From Mesorhizobium loti R88b (lineage in GTDB: Bacteria > Pseudomonadota > Alphaproteobacteria > Rhizobiales > Rhizobiaceae), in the NCBI RefSeq assembly GCF_013170845.1, contig NZ_CP033367.1, forward strand, positions 5,953,001 through 6,017,000: a DNA stretch of 64,000 nt. The letters are read 5' to 3'. Positions 16,238-24,998 of the stretch are shown piece after piece. Both the position numbers and the translations under genes were made by a program. The notes beneath the pieces are model-generated. The model saw nothing but the letters and a program-made list of their open reading frames with translations, made no database searches and was not told the DNA's origin. Each line of letters begins with the position of its first letter. Position 1 is the stretch's first letter.

Positions 16238-17248
16238 TCATTCGGCTGCCTTGACGAAGGACGGGTCGATCATCTGCTCGGGCGTCACATCGGCCTGCAG
16301 CAGCTTGGCGTTCTTGGCGGCGGCCTCGACATCGGCGAATGTCTTGGTGGTGAAATCGCCGGTGAGCGCCGTCTTGTTTTCGGCGAGCGAATAGTAGCGC
16401 ACGCCGTCGAAAGCGGTGTTGAGGTCCTTGACGTCGGAACCGACGGCCTTGGCGATGATGGCGCGGCCACCAGGCGTGTCGGCATTGTAATCCTTGAGCG
16501 CTGCGTCCCAGCTCTTAATCATGGCCAGCACCTGGCCGGGCCGCGACTTGATCACCTCGTCACGCACCACCAGCACGTCGCTGATCAGGCCGGGATCCTC
16601 GCCGGCGGTGAACAGCAGCTTGACGTCCTTGTTTTGCGCCATGGCGACGGTGAGGTATGGCTCGTAGGTGACGGCGACCGGCACCTGGCCCGCGATCAGC
16701 GCGCCGCCGGCGTCGGACGCCGGCATCGGAACGGCTTTCACATCGTCGATCGACATGCCGTTCTTGGCGAGCGCGTATTTGAGCAGGATGTCGCTCGTCG
16801 TGCCTTCCTCGAAAGCAACCTGTTTGCCCTTGAGGTCCTTGATGGAGGTGACGTCCTTGCCGGCGATGATGGCATCGGCCGTCATCGAAACATCAAGCAG
16901 CAGCACGATCTTCACCGGCAGGCCGGCCGCCACCATGCCCATCGCTGTGTGGGTCGCGATGTTGGCCGCGTCGAGCTGGCCGCTGGCCAAAGCGGCGTTG
17001 ATGTCCTTGTCCTCGGCGAAATTGACGATCTGAACATCCGACAGACCGTTTGCCTTGAACAGGCCCTTGGCGTCGGCGACATGCCACTGGCCATATCCAA
17101 GCCAAGGCTCGATGCCAATCTTGAACGATCCGGCCTCGGGCGTCGTGGGAATGGCCGCATCGGCGGCGTGGGCCGCTGGAGCGGCGGCGAGCCCGATGGC
17201 AGCGGCCATCATGAGCGCGCGAAATTGTCCTGCTAGGTTACGCATCAT
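16238..17248 (-). CDS. ABC transporter periplasmic binding protein (NMT1/TauA-SsuA-like)
   Basis: A 336-residue precursor with a signal peptide (RALMMAAAIGLAAAPAAHA) is followed by a class II periplasmic binding fold of the NMT1/TauA/SsuA family. Visible signatures are FKIGIEPWLGYGQWHVADAK at the first strand and VAFEEGTTSDILL at the inter-lobe hinge. These proteins bind taurine, alkanesulfonates, nitrate or pyrimidine precursors. It is the first gene of a three-gene import operon and has a GntR-type operator candidate about 160 bases upstream. I infer a C3 sulfonate cargo from the adjacent HpsN-like operon. Confidence 0.87.
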   Translation of the reverse strand: MMRNLAGQFRALMMAAAIGLAAAPAAHAADAAIPTTPEAGSFKIGIEPWLGYGQWHVADAKGLFKANGLSDVQIVNFAEDKDINAALASGQLDAANIATHTAMGMVAAGLPVKIVLLLDVSMTADAIIAGKDVTSIKDLKGKQVAFEEGTTSDILLKYALAKNGMSIDDVKAVPMPASDAGGALIAGQVPVAVTYEPYLTVAMAQNKDVKLLFTAGEDPGLISDVLVVRDEVIKSRPGQVLAMIKSWDAALKDYNADTPGGRAIIAKAVGSDVKDLNTAFDGVRYYSLAENKTALTGDFTTKTFADVEAAAKNAKLLQADVTPEQMIDPSFVKAAE

Positions 17249-17410
17249 CGTGTTCCCCTTGATGATCAGACCGCTTTTTTACCCAGGCATCCGGTCCGGT
17301 GAGACTGCGGGTTTGCGCTCTTGCGGCACGGTGCCTCGGCGTCTTGCCCACCACTTCATGGTGAAGTGCAGAGATATTTCAGCGTCAGCGGGAGCGGATG
17401 TCAAGGCTGA

Positions 17411-17433
17411 AATACATACATGCATATACAAGT
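17411..17433. promoter_or_regulatory. Putative GntR/HutC-type operator A
   Basis: TACATACATGCATATACAAG is AT-rich, built of TACA/TGTA half-sites, and lies upstream of the ABC transporter operon. A closely related site (shared pattern CAWGCATRTACAA) lies before the dehydrogenase operon that ends with the GntR gene. The half-sites fit the HutC-subfamily style. Confidence 0.5.
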
Positions 17434-17505
17434 TGGGCTGGCACAAATTCCTGTCGATCCGACCCATCAGCGTCCCGCCATCCGCCACGCATTCGCCTGT
17501 TGCCG

Positions 17506-18237
17506 TCAGTTGGTTCTGGAGGGGGAATAGCGGCTGCCGAGCGAGTAACGGCTGCCGGCATAGGTCAGCTTGCTGATCGTCGCCACAACCGCGCCCGTCC
17601 ATGTGCGACGGTGCAGAAACAGGCAGCAGCTGCCGACATCAATGTTCAGATGCCGTGCCGTCTCGGCGTCGGCCGGGATCGCGGAGATGATGTGCTCGAC
17701 CTCGGTCACCGGGGTCTTCTGCATGAGGTAGTCATAGGTCGCCGTCGTCGAAAAATCCTGCTTGTCGTAGTCGGGGATCAGGCTCGGATTGACGAAGCGC
17801 TCCTCCAGTTGCACCGGCAAATCGTTCTCGAAATTGACGACGACGGAGTGGTAGATCGAGGCGCGCTTGGGGAACTCGAACGACAGCGCGAGCTCCTTCG
17901 TCGGCATGACGGTTTCGAGCACAAGGACTTCGGAACGATGCCTGTTGCCGCGCCCGATGATCTCGGCTGCGATGTTGTTGATCTCGATCAGCGTCGATTG
18001 CGGCCGGGGCGGCGCGATGAACGTGCCGACACCTTGCAGCCGGATCAGGAATCCCGCCGTGGTCAGTTCCCGCAAGGCCCGGTGAACCGTCATCCGCGAC
18101 ACACCCAGCGAAACCACCAGCTCATTCTCGGAGGGCAGCTTGCGATCCTTGCCCCACCGGCCCGATCCGATGTTGGTCAGGATGTAGTCCTTCACCTTCT
18201 CGTAGAGAGGGCTCGCCGTATCGGGCAAATCGATCAT
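17506..18237 (-). CDS. GntR family (HutC subfamily) transcriptional regulator with UTRA domain
   Basis: The N-terminal winged helix is clear (LYEKVKDYILTNI, KLPSENELVVSLGVSRMTV, RALRELTTAGFLIRLQGVG), and the rest is a UTRA ligand-binding domain of about 150 residues, as in HutC. I prefer ATG at 18237, with AAGGA eight bases upstream; a GTG at 18273 that overlaps the ADH stop (GTGA) would add 12 residues. It is the last gene of the SDR-HisD-like-ADH operon and probably represses both that operon and the transporter operon through the two similar sites at 17411 and 21541. The inducer is probably the pathway substrate. Confidence 0.87.
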   Translation of the reverse strand: MIDLPDTASPLYEKVKDYILTNIGSGRWGKDRKLPSENELVVSLGVSRMTVHRALRELTTAGFLIRLQGVGTFIAPPRPQSTLIEINNIAAEIIGRGNRHRSEVLVLETVMPTKELALSFEFPKRASIYHSVVVNFENDLPVQLEERFVNPSLIPDYDKQDFSTTATYDYLMQKTPVTEVEHIISAIPADAETARHLNIDVGSCCLFLHRRTWTGAVVATISKLTYAGSRYSLGSRYSPSRTN

Positions 18238-18269
18238 TTCAACAGTCCTTCCCGGCAATTTATCGGAAA

Positions 18270-19295
18270 TCACGCCGGCTCAACAGGTTGCCGCATGCGG
18301 ATGATTGTTTTCAAGCCGTCGCTCTCCCCCGCCAACAGCCGCTCATAGGCAACGGGAACCTCCCCGAGACCGATCTCGCGATCGATCAAGGCGAGCAGCG
18401 GTTCGCTCAGTTCCCCCAGCATCTCGATGGCATCGGGCAGTTCGTCGGCGAAGGCATGGCATCCCAGCAACGCGATCTCGCGTTCGACCAGGAGGTTGGG
18501 GTCGATGTCGAGACGGCCATGGAAGATGCCTACCATCGCCACCGCGCTGCCGGAATCGAGAACGCCGAGCAACTGAGTGAACGCCGCGATGCTGCCGGTC
18601 GCCTCGATAGCCGCCAGCAAAGGTGTATTGCCGGTTGCGGCGGCAATGGCATCGCGGTCGAGGTCGACAATTTTTGCGCCGGTTACCCGCGCCACGCGGG
18701 CAGAGCGCGCCTGGTTGCGGTCGGCGACAAGCACGGTACCGGCGAATGTTCTAGATAACAGCAACGCGGCAAGACCGCCGATCGGCCCGCAGCCGACGAC
18801 CAGCACGGAGCCTGCCGTCTTCGGCAGACGCCGCACCGCGTGCAGCGCCACGGCAAGCGGTTCCGCCATTGCCGCGACACATTCGTCAATCGCCGCATCG
18901 ATGACATGCAGCAGACGCGCGGGCAACACCGCCTGTTCGGCGAAGCCGCCGTCGCAGACTTCGCCGACGAAGCCCAGCGACGCGCAGAGATGGCGCCTGC
19001 CGGCACGGCATTGCGCGCACTCTCCGCACCAGAAGCGGGAATCCGCAACTACCCTGTCGCCGACGGCGACGGTGTCGACGCCCGCGCCGAGCGCGACCAC
19101 GGTCCCGGTCAGCTCATGGCCGGCCGTCGAAGGCGACCGGCTTATCCATTGGCCGGTGCGGAAATTGTGCAGGTCCGAACCGCAAATGCCGGCGGCATCG
19201 ACCCTGAGCTTCACCCAGCCGGCATCCGGCGCGCCCGGCGAAGCAATCTCCTCCACCCGCAGATCGCCTTGTCCATAAAGCCGTACCGCCTTCAT
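18270..19295 (-). CDS. Zinc-dependent alcohol dehydrogenase, HpsP-like
   Basis: The protein has 341 residues and a complete zinc MDR architecture: catalytic CGSD and GHE ligands, the structural zinc loop CGECAQCRAGRRHLC and the Rossmann motif VVGCGPIGG. It follows the HisD-like gene by 15 bases and overlaps the regulator by a GTGA. In dihydroxypropanesulfonate (DHPS) degraders, a zinc ADH (HpsP) and an SDR (HpsO) interconvert the DHPS enantiomers while the HisD-like HpsN oxidises one of them to sulfolactate. All three types are present here in one operon. Enzyme class is certain; the DHPS assignment is inferred from gene context. Confidence 0.8.
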   Translation of the reverse strand: MKAVRLYGQGDLRVEEIASPGAPDAGWVKLRVDAAGICGSDLHNFRTGQWISRSPSTAGHELTGTVVALGAGVDTVAVGDRVVADSRFWCGECAQCRAGRRHLCASLGFVGEVCDGGFAEQAVLPARLLHVIDAAIDECVAAMAEPLAVALHAVRRLPKTAGSVLVVGCGPIGGLAALLLSRTFAGTVLVADRNQARSARVARVTGAKIVDLDRDAIAAATGNTPLLAAIEATGSIAAFTQLLGVLDSGSAVAMVGIFHGRLDIDPNLLVEREIALLGCHAFADELPDAIEMLGELSEPLLALIDREIGLGEVPVAYERLLAGESDGLKTIIRMRQPVEPA

Positions 19296-19310
19296 CGCAT
19301 TCGTCTCCGT

Positions 19311-20633
19311 TCAGCCGGCGAGGTAGTGGTCTCGGATTTCCGAGACCGCGTTCTCATGCGAGCTGAAGCCCTCGTAGCGGGCGAGCCTGCGGGCGTGCAT
19401 CGCCAGTTCAGGATAGGCGGCCGAAGTGACATAGCCGACCGACGAGCGCTTGACGAAATCCGTCACCGAGAGCGGCCCATAGGTTCGCGCCCAGCGGCTG
19501 GTCGGCAGCACCGCATTAGGCCCGAGGACGAAGTTGGCCAGCGTCACCGGCGTGTGCGGGCCCATGAGGATTTCAGCCGCTTCTGTGATGTGCCCGAGAT
19601 GCGCGAATGGCTCCTTCGACAGGATCTCCAGATGTTCGGGGGCATAGTCGTTGATGAAGCGGTAGCTGTCTTCCAGCGACGCGGTCAGCACGATGCCGCC
19701 TCGCTTGCCGGTCAGCACCGCGCGCGAGAACTCCACGCGCTGTTCGGTCATGCGCGACCAGTGTTCGGGAAGTGCGGCGAGTGCAGCTTCGGCAACCTTG
19801 CGGCTGTGCGTCACCAGATAGGCCGAGGAATCCGGCCCGTGCTCGGCTTCAATCAACAGGTCGAGCGCGGCAAGGCCGCCATCGACACTGTCATCGGCAA
19901 AGATGATGGCTTCCGACGGGCCGGCCGGAAGACCGGTGTTGATGATCGAGGACAGGACGCTCTTGGCCGCCACCACCCATGGACTACCGGGGCCGACGAT
20001 CTTGAGCGCTGGCTTCACCGTCTCGGTGCCATACGCAACGGCGGCAACAGCCTGGGCGCCGCCGCATTTGTAGACGGTGTGCACGCCGGCAAGGCGAGCG
20101 GCAACCAGCGTCGCCGCATCCACCGAACCGTCCGATGTCGGTGGCGTCACGATGGCGATCTGCGGCACGCCGGCGATGACAGCCGGGACCGACGTCATCA
20201 TCGTCACCGACGGAAAGGCGCCCTTGCCGCGCGGCACGTAAAGCGCGACGGAAGCGATCGGCGTGTATCGGTCGCCGGCATAGGCGCCCGGCCGGACTTC
20301 CTTGAGCCACATCGTCTCTGGCTTCTGCTCCTCATGGAAACGCCGGATGTTGTCGATGCCGAAGCCGATGCTTTCGACGACATCCTTTTCGACCTTGTCA
20401 AAGGCCGCATCGAACTCGGCTTCCGACACCTTCAGCCCGCCTTCGGCGACGTTGGCCTTGTCGAGTTCCCTGGCGAAACGGATCAGCGCGGCGTCGCCCT
20501 CGTCCCTGACGGCCTGAATGATCGGGCGGACCTTTTCGACGAAAACCGACAGATCACCCTCGGCGCGTTTCAGCAAATTGGCCCGCTGGGTGGCATCGAG
20601 GGAAGACAGATCGTGGAAGCTGATGTCGGACAT
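19311..20633 (-). CDS. hpsN: Histidinol dehydrogenase-family enzyme, probably HpsN-type sulfopropanediol dehydrogenase
   Basis: The 440-residue protein aligns with HisD throughout, including the catalytic pair in APEHLEIL and the C-terminal metal histidine in EGFSSHENAV. Two residues that bind zinc in true HisD differ: the usual QAEH reads EAEH (Gln to Glu), and the usual GDY-type Asp is replaced by Asn in TLANFVLGPN. The operon has no other his gene but has an SDR, a zinc ADH, a GntR regulator and a sulfonate-type transporter, which is the setting of HpsN (oxidation of DHPS to sulfolactate with two NAD+). The ATG at 20633 follows AGAGGA. Orthology to HpsN is inferred; automatic annotation as hisD would be misleading. 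Confidence 0.7.
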   Translation of the reverse strand: MSDISFHDLSSLDATQRANLLKRAEGDLSVFVEKVRPIIQAVRDEGDAALIRFARELDKANVAEGGLKVSEAEFDAAFDKVEKDVVESIGFGIDNIRRFHEEQKPETMWLKEVRPGAYAGDRYTPIASVALYVPRGKGAFPSVTMMTSVPAVIAGVPQIAIVTPPTSDGSVDAATLVAARLAGVHTVYKCGGAQAVAAVAYGTETVKPALKIVGPGSPWVVAAKSVLSSIINTGLPAGPSEAIIFADDSVDGGLAALDLLIEAEHGPDSSAYLVTHSRKVAEAALAALPEHWSRMTEQRVEFSRAVLTGKRGGIVLTASLEDSYRFINDYAPEHLEILSKEPFAHLGHITEAAEILMGPHTPVTLANFVLGPNAVLPTSRWARTYGPLSVTDFVKRSSVGYVTSAAYPELAMHARRLARYEGFSSHENAVSEIRDHYLAG

Positions 20634-20715
20634 GGGTATTCCTCTTTGTTGGAACGCAGCGTGCCGGCCGGTCATAGTGCGGAAGATTTTGATTTCGAAC
20701 CTATGGCGGGCCGCC

Positions 20716-21489
20716 TCAAATCGATGCCAGGAAGCCGCCGTCCACCGGAATGGACTGGCCGGTTATGTAGGCTGCCGCATCCGAAGCAAGGAACACGGCG
20801 ACACCGTGCAGGTCGCGGAGATCGCCGAAACGATGCTGCGGTATCTTCGCCAGCATCGACTGCTGCCATGCCTCGTTGCTGTAGAACACGTCAGTCATCG
20901 CCGTCCTGAAATAGCCCGGGGCGATGGCGTTGACCCTGATGCCGAGATCGGCCCACTCGGCCGCCAGCGCCCGCGTCATGCCGAGCAGGCCCGACTTCGA
21001 CGAGCCATAAGGCACAGCGGTCGGAATGCCGACTTCGGAAGTCAGCGAGCATAAGTTGATGATGGCGCCTGATCGCCCGGCGTCCCGCATCTGCCGTGCC
21101 GCGGCCTGGGCGCAGAAGAAGGCTCCCTTGAGATTGGTGTCGACGATCCGGTCCCACAGCGCCTCATCGACATCGAGCGAAGGCCGGACCTCTTCCATCC
21201 CGGCATTGTTGACGAGGATGTCGAGACCGCCAAGCAGGCCGGCAGCCTCGGTGATGGCCGTCCGGCAGCGGCCGACATCGGTGACCTCGAGGGCAACGGC
21301 ATGCGCCACCCCGCCGGCCGCGCGTATGGCCGCTGTCGTGTCATCGAGGGAGGCCAGGCTGCGCGCGGTGACCGCGACGTCGGCGCCGGCTGCGCTCAGC
21401 GCCTCGGCGATGCTGCGCCCAATGCCACGGCTGGCGCCGGTGACCAGCGCTTTCCTGCCGGAGAGGTCGAACAGAGAAGCGTTGCGCAT
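20716..21489 (-). CDS. SDR-family oxidoreductase, HpsO-like
   Basis: A 257-residue classical short-chain dehydrogenase with TGASRGIG, NNAG, a serine-containing catalytic segment and PYGSSKSG (catalytic YxxxK), ending with the usual ITGQSIPVDGG. AAGGAGGA lies four bases before the ATG. It is the first gene of the SDR/HisD-like/ADH/GntR operon and has a candidate operator about 50 bases upstream. With the zinc ADH it could racemise the hydroxyl of DHPS by oxidation and reduction. Alternatives such as sugar or polyol dehydrogenase cannot be excluded. Confidence 0.8.
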   Translation of the reverse strand: MRNASLFDLSGRKALVTGASRGIGRSIAEALSAAGADVAVTARSLASLDDTTAAIRAAGGVAHAVALEVTDVGRCRTAITEAAGLLGGLDILVNNAGMEEVRPSLDVDEALWDRIVDTNLKGAFFCAQAAARQMRDAGRSGAIINLCSLTSEVGIPTAVPYGSSKSGLLGMTRALAAEWADLGIRVNAIAPGYFRTAMTDVFYSNEAWQQSMLAKIPQHRFGDLRDLHGVAVFLASDAAAYITGQSIPVDGGFLASI

Positions 21490-21540
21490 GTGATCCTCCT
21501 TGGCCGCTTCGGCTCCGTTACGCCGAGACTATCAGACCGA

Positions 21541-21565
21541 CTTACATATACAAGCATGTACAAAC
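21541..21565. promoter_or_regulatory. Putative GntR/HutC-type operator B
   Basis: CTTACATATACAAGCATGTACA lies just upstream of the SDR gene, in the likely promoter. It shares TACATA and CAWGCATRTACAA with site A at 17411, so one GntR protein could control both operons. Confidence 0.5.
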
Positions 21566-21776
21566 AACTTTGAGCGCGATGGTGGTGTCGTTTTATGAGC
21601 CTGTCGCAACTGTTGTGATTTCCCGAAAGCCGTGCTGAATTGCCTGGCACGCACCCGGCACGATATTGGACGGTCTGCCGTTCCCACATGGAGTTTCCCG
21701 CAGGTGGCGCTTCCCCTTTCGCCCGATGGCTTCAGCCCGGCCTTTCTGATTTGCATTGCTTTCGGTCGCAGCGACA

Positions 21777-23069
21777 ATGCCCAACATGCTTGAAAGCAAC
21801 CCGCCCAAAAGCCTCTACCGTGAAACGGCGGGCGCCACCGGCAGCTACCCCGCCCTTGCCGGCGCGCAGCGGGCAAGGGTCGCCATTGTCGGCGGCGGCT
21901 TCACCGGCCTTTCCACCGCCTTGCATCTGGCGGAAGCCGGCCACGACGTTGCCGTGCTCGAGGCCCGCCAGCCAGGCTGGGGTGCGTCGGGCAGGAATGG
22001 CGGCCAGGTCAATCCCGGCCTCAAATACGATCCCGACACGATCGAGGCGATGTTCGGCCCTGAGCTTGGGCCGCGGATGATCGATTTCTCCTATGGCGCG
22101 CCGGATTTCACTTTCGGTCTCATCAGGCGCCTGTCGATCGCCTGCGAGGCGCGGCAGAACGGCACCATACGCGCGGCGATCCGGCCAAAGCCAGAAGCCG
22201 CGGTGCGGACCACGGTCGAGCAATGCGAACGGCGGGGAATGCCGGTCAGCATGCTGGATGCACGGGCGATGGCGGCGCGAACCGGAGCCGACCGCTACAT
22301 TTCAGGCATGTTCGACGCCCGCGGCGGCGACCTCCATCCCTTGAAATACACAATTGGCCTGGCCGCCGCCGCGCAGAGCGCCGGTGCGCGGATTTTTGGC
22401 GGCAGCGAAGTTCTCTCGCTGCGCAGGGATGCCGGACGATGGCTCCTCAAAACCGCGAGCGGCTCCGTCAGCGCCGAGAAGGTTCTTATCGCGACCAACG
22501 GCTACACCGGAGCCCTGTGGCCGGGCCTGGAGCAGTCCCTGGTTCCGGTGTTCAGCGCGATTGCCGCGACCGAACCGCTTGCGCCTACAGTAGCGGCCTC
22601 GATTCTCCCTCAAAGACCCGTCGTCTACGAATCCGGCTACATCACGGTGTACTACCGCATCGACGCCGAGAGGCGCCTGCTCATGGGTGGCCGCGGACCG
22701 ATGAAACCCATCGAAAATGCTTCCGCCATCCGCTACCTCACCGACTATGCGCTGCGGCTCTGGCCAGCACTTGCGGGAACACGCTGGACACATGCCTGGA
22801 ACGGCCGGGTTGCGATCACCAAGGATCATCTTCTGCACATTCACGAGCCGGAAGACGGCGTGCTGATCTGCCTTGGTTACAATGGCCGTGGCGTTGCCAT
22901 GGCCTCGGCAATGGGCGCCGCCCTGGCGCAGCGCCTGCGCGGCGACGAGACGTCGCCATTTCCCATGCCGATATCGCCGCTGAAGCCAATCCGGTTTCAC
23001 CGCTTCTGGCCAGTCGGGGTGAAGGCCGCGATCCTTTCCGGGCGGCTGAAGGACCGTTTCGGCCTCTGA
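21777..23069 (+). CDS. FAD-dependent amine oxidase-like protein (DAO/PuuB-OrdL family)
   Basis: The 430-residue flavoprotein has the dinucleotide motif VAIVGGGFTGLSTALHLAEAG about 35 residues in. The next conserved block, WGASGRNGGQVNPGL, is characteristic of gamma-glutamylputrescine oxidase (PuuB/OrdL) and sarcosine oxidase-like DAO enzymes, and a C-terminal FAD-contact segment (GYNGRGVAMASAMG) follows. It probably oxidises a secondary or primary amine to imine with O2 or another acceptor. The start is uncertain among ATGs at 21777 and 21786, neither with a strong ribosome site. It stands alone, divergent from the SDR operon. Family confident, substrate unknown. Confidence 0.8.
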   Translation: MPNMLESNPPKSLYRETAGATGSYPALAGAQRARVAIVGGGFTGLSTALHLAEAGHDVAVLEARQPGWGASGRNGGQVNPGLKYDPDTIEAMFGPELGPRMIDFSYGAPDFTFGLIRRLSIACEARQNGTIRAAIRPKPEAAVRTTVEQCERRGMPVSMLDARAMAARTGADRYISGMFDARGGDLHPLKYTIGLAAAAQSAGARIFGGSEVLSLRRDAGRWLLKTASGSVSAEKVLIATNGYTGALWPGLEQSLVPVFSAIAATEPLAPTVAASILPQRPVVYESGYITVYYRIDAERRLLMGGRGPMKPIENASAIRYLTDYALRLWPALAGTRWTHAWNGRVAITKDHLLHIHEPEDGVLICLGYNGRGVAMASAMGAALAQRLRGDETSPFPMPISPLKPIRFHRFWPVGVKAAILSGRLKDRFGL

Positions 23070-23106
23070 CGCCCAGAGCTGCCGTCCTGACGGGCCTTAA
23101 GCCTTC

Positions 23107-23913
23107 CTAACGATACTTCGGAAACGCGTCGCCGGCCGGTGCGTTGGCCCAGCTCTGCAAAGTCTGGCCGCCGTCGATCAGCCAGTCGACACCGGTGACG
23201 TGTCTTGCCTCATCCGAGGCGAGGAACGCCACCGCGGCGGCGACATCGTCCGGTTGGCCGATGCGGCGAAGCGGAATCCGGTCGGCGAAATGCTGGACAC
23301 TGCTCTTGAAATCGCCGTCGCCGGACGCCGGCACGCCGAGCGTCGTCTCGATCACGCCGGGGCAGATGGCATTGACGCGGATGCCATAAGGCGCGGCATC
23401 GAGCGCCGCGACCCGCGTCAGGCCGACCACGCCATGTTTGGAGGCGACATAGCCGGCGCCGCCGGACAAGACATCCCAACCGGCCATGGACGAACCCATA
23501 TTAACAATGGAGCCACCGGTCCCGGACTTGATCATCGCCCGAAGCGACGCCTGCAGGACGAGGAAGATGCCGCGCAGATTGATGCGGATGATGGTGTCCC
23601 AGTCCTCGACCGGCAGTTCGTGCACGGGAGCGACGACGCCGGAAATGCCGGCATTGTTGAACACCACATCCAGCCCGCCGAATGTCTCGACGGTGGTTGC
23701 GACTGCGTCGCCTACACTCTGCTCGTCGGTGACGTCGGCTTCGATGACGATGGTATCGTCGCCGAGAGCGCGCGCCAGTTCACGCGCGGCCGCGCCGTTG
23801 CGGTCGACAATGGCAACGCGCGCGCCTTCCTCGAGGAAACGCCGGACCGCGGCGCCGCCAATGGCGCCGGCGGCGCCGGTGACAAGGACCTTTTTCTGGT
23901 CGAACCTTTTCAT
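23107..23913 (-). CDS. SDR-family oxidoreductase
   Basis: This 268-residue classical SDR has VTGAAGAIGG, VFNNAGISG, a catalytic serine (NMGSS) and GYVASKHG, with the C-terminal VTGVDWLIDGGQT. The ATG at 23913 overlaps the stop of the epimerase gene (ATGA), so the two are translationally coupled; an upstream start at 23946 would run into that gene and is rejected. It probably acts on a hydroxy/keto intermediate together with the epimerase-type protein, but no pathway is evident. Confidence 0.82.
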   Translation of the reverse strand: MKRFDQKKVLVTGAAGAIGGAAVRRFLEEGARVAIVDRNGAAARELARALGDDTIVIEADVTDEQSVGDAVATTVETFGGLDVVFNNAGISGVVAPVHELPVEDWDTIIRINLRGIFLVLQASLRAMIKSGTGGSIVNMGSSMAGWDVLSGGAGYVASKHGVVGLTRVAALDAAPYGIRVNAICPGVIETTLGVPASGDGDFKSSVQHFADRIPLRRIGQPDDVAAAVAFLASDEARHVTGVDWLIDGGQTLQSWANAPAGDAFPKYR

Positions 23914-24764
23914 CCCTCGGTCTCCGGCTTTGGATAGGAACGCCATGAATACTGTGGTTCGAAGCCGATCGTCTCGCGCGCATGGACCGTGTCGAGGACG
24001 GAGCCGAAACCGGCGATCGGCCGCGACAGGGCGACATCAGGATAGACCCGACGCACAAGCGCCTCGGTTTCCTCCTCCATGAAGGTATCGGCAGCGCTGA
24101 GCAGGACGCGCAGATGGCCGCCGCCTTTCCATTCGAGCGCCCGCAAGAAGCCCTGCCCGGCATCGCGCGCGTCGAGATAGGCCCAGAGGTCGCGGGCGCT
24201 GTCGGCGGTGGCGCGGCGCGGACCCACGCCCTCGAAGAAAGAGCCCGGCGTCTGGATCCATGGCATGCGGATGCTGACCGCCGAACAGGCGCCGCGGCGC
24301 ACCGCTGCGTCGACGATTTCCTCGCCCAGCCATTTCGACAGGCCGTATGGATCCTGCGCGCCGACCGGATGCTCCATGTCGACCGGCAGATAGGGCGGAA
24401 TGACCGCCTTCTCGAAGAAGGGATAGCCGAAGACGCTGAAGGACGAGGCATAGACGAAGCGCCTGGCGCCAGCCATGGCGGCGGCCTCGACGACATTGTA
24501 GGCGGTCGCGATATTGGTGCTGAACACCTCGCCGCCGGCCCGCCCGGTCGGTCGCGGAATGGCCGCGACATGCACGACGGCATCGCAGTCGCGCACCAGC
24601 TGCAGGGTTGACCCCAGATCGGTCAGATCGGCTGTGGCGTGCCGCCATGCACCGCTGACCGGCGCTACAGTATCGATGCCCAGCACGTCATGGCCGGCAG
24701 CAAGCAAAGCCTCGGCGACATGGCGGCCAAGAAGGCCACTGGCTCCGGTGACAATCGTCTTCAT
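23910..24764 (-). CDS. NAD-dependent epimerase/dehydratase family protein
   Basis: An extended SDR of 284 residues: TGASGLLGRH at the N-terminus binds NAD, VHVAA and YASSFSVFG follow, and DPYGLSKWLGEE supplies the YxxxK dyad. The ATG at 24764 has GAGGG upstream and begins directly at the first strand. The gene overlaps the downstream SDR by four bases. Such proteins epimerise, reduce or dehydrate sugar nucleotides or free uronic acids. There are no sugar-nucleotide genes nearby, so a free sugar-acid or diol substrate is at least as likely. Confidence 0.8.
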   Translation of the reverse strand: MKTIVTGASGLLGRHVAEALLAAGHDVLGIDTVAPVSGAWRHATADLTDLGSTLQLVRDCDAVVHVAAIPRPTGRAGGEVFSTNIATAYNVVEAAAMAGARRFVYASSFSVFGYPFFEKAVIPPYLPVDMEHPVGAQDPYGLSKWLGEEIVDAAVRRGACSAVSIRMPWIQTPGSFFEGVGPRRATADSARDLWAYLDARDAGQGFLRALEWKGGGHLRVLLSAADTFMEEETEALVRRVYPDVALSRPIAGFGSVLDTVHARETIGFEPQYSWRSYPKPETEG

Positions 24765-24998
24765 ATCACGGCCCTCGGCTCGCAAGCACAGAGGCTTGGA
24801 TATCATTGATGGTCATACAAATCGAGCACATGGTTGCCGACCCTTGTCAAGGCCATTTCGCGCTGGACAAATAGCGCATACGCTTGTGCGAGCGGCGTGC
24901 GCAAGGCCGACGGTCACAGCTTTGCGTCGAACGGGATTGACTTGGCATCCGCCAGGGTTTTTTGTATGAGCATCAACGATCGACCAAAGGAGATCGCC

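Noticed and set aside
19311..20633. Histidine biosynthesis gene hisD
   Set aside because: No other his gene is near, two metal ligands differ and the operon is catabolic with a GntR regulator.
18840..20909. A 689-codon plus-strand frame
   Set aside because: Antisense to the zinc ADH and HisD-like genes; low-complexity Arg/His/Gly-rich product.
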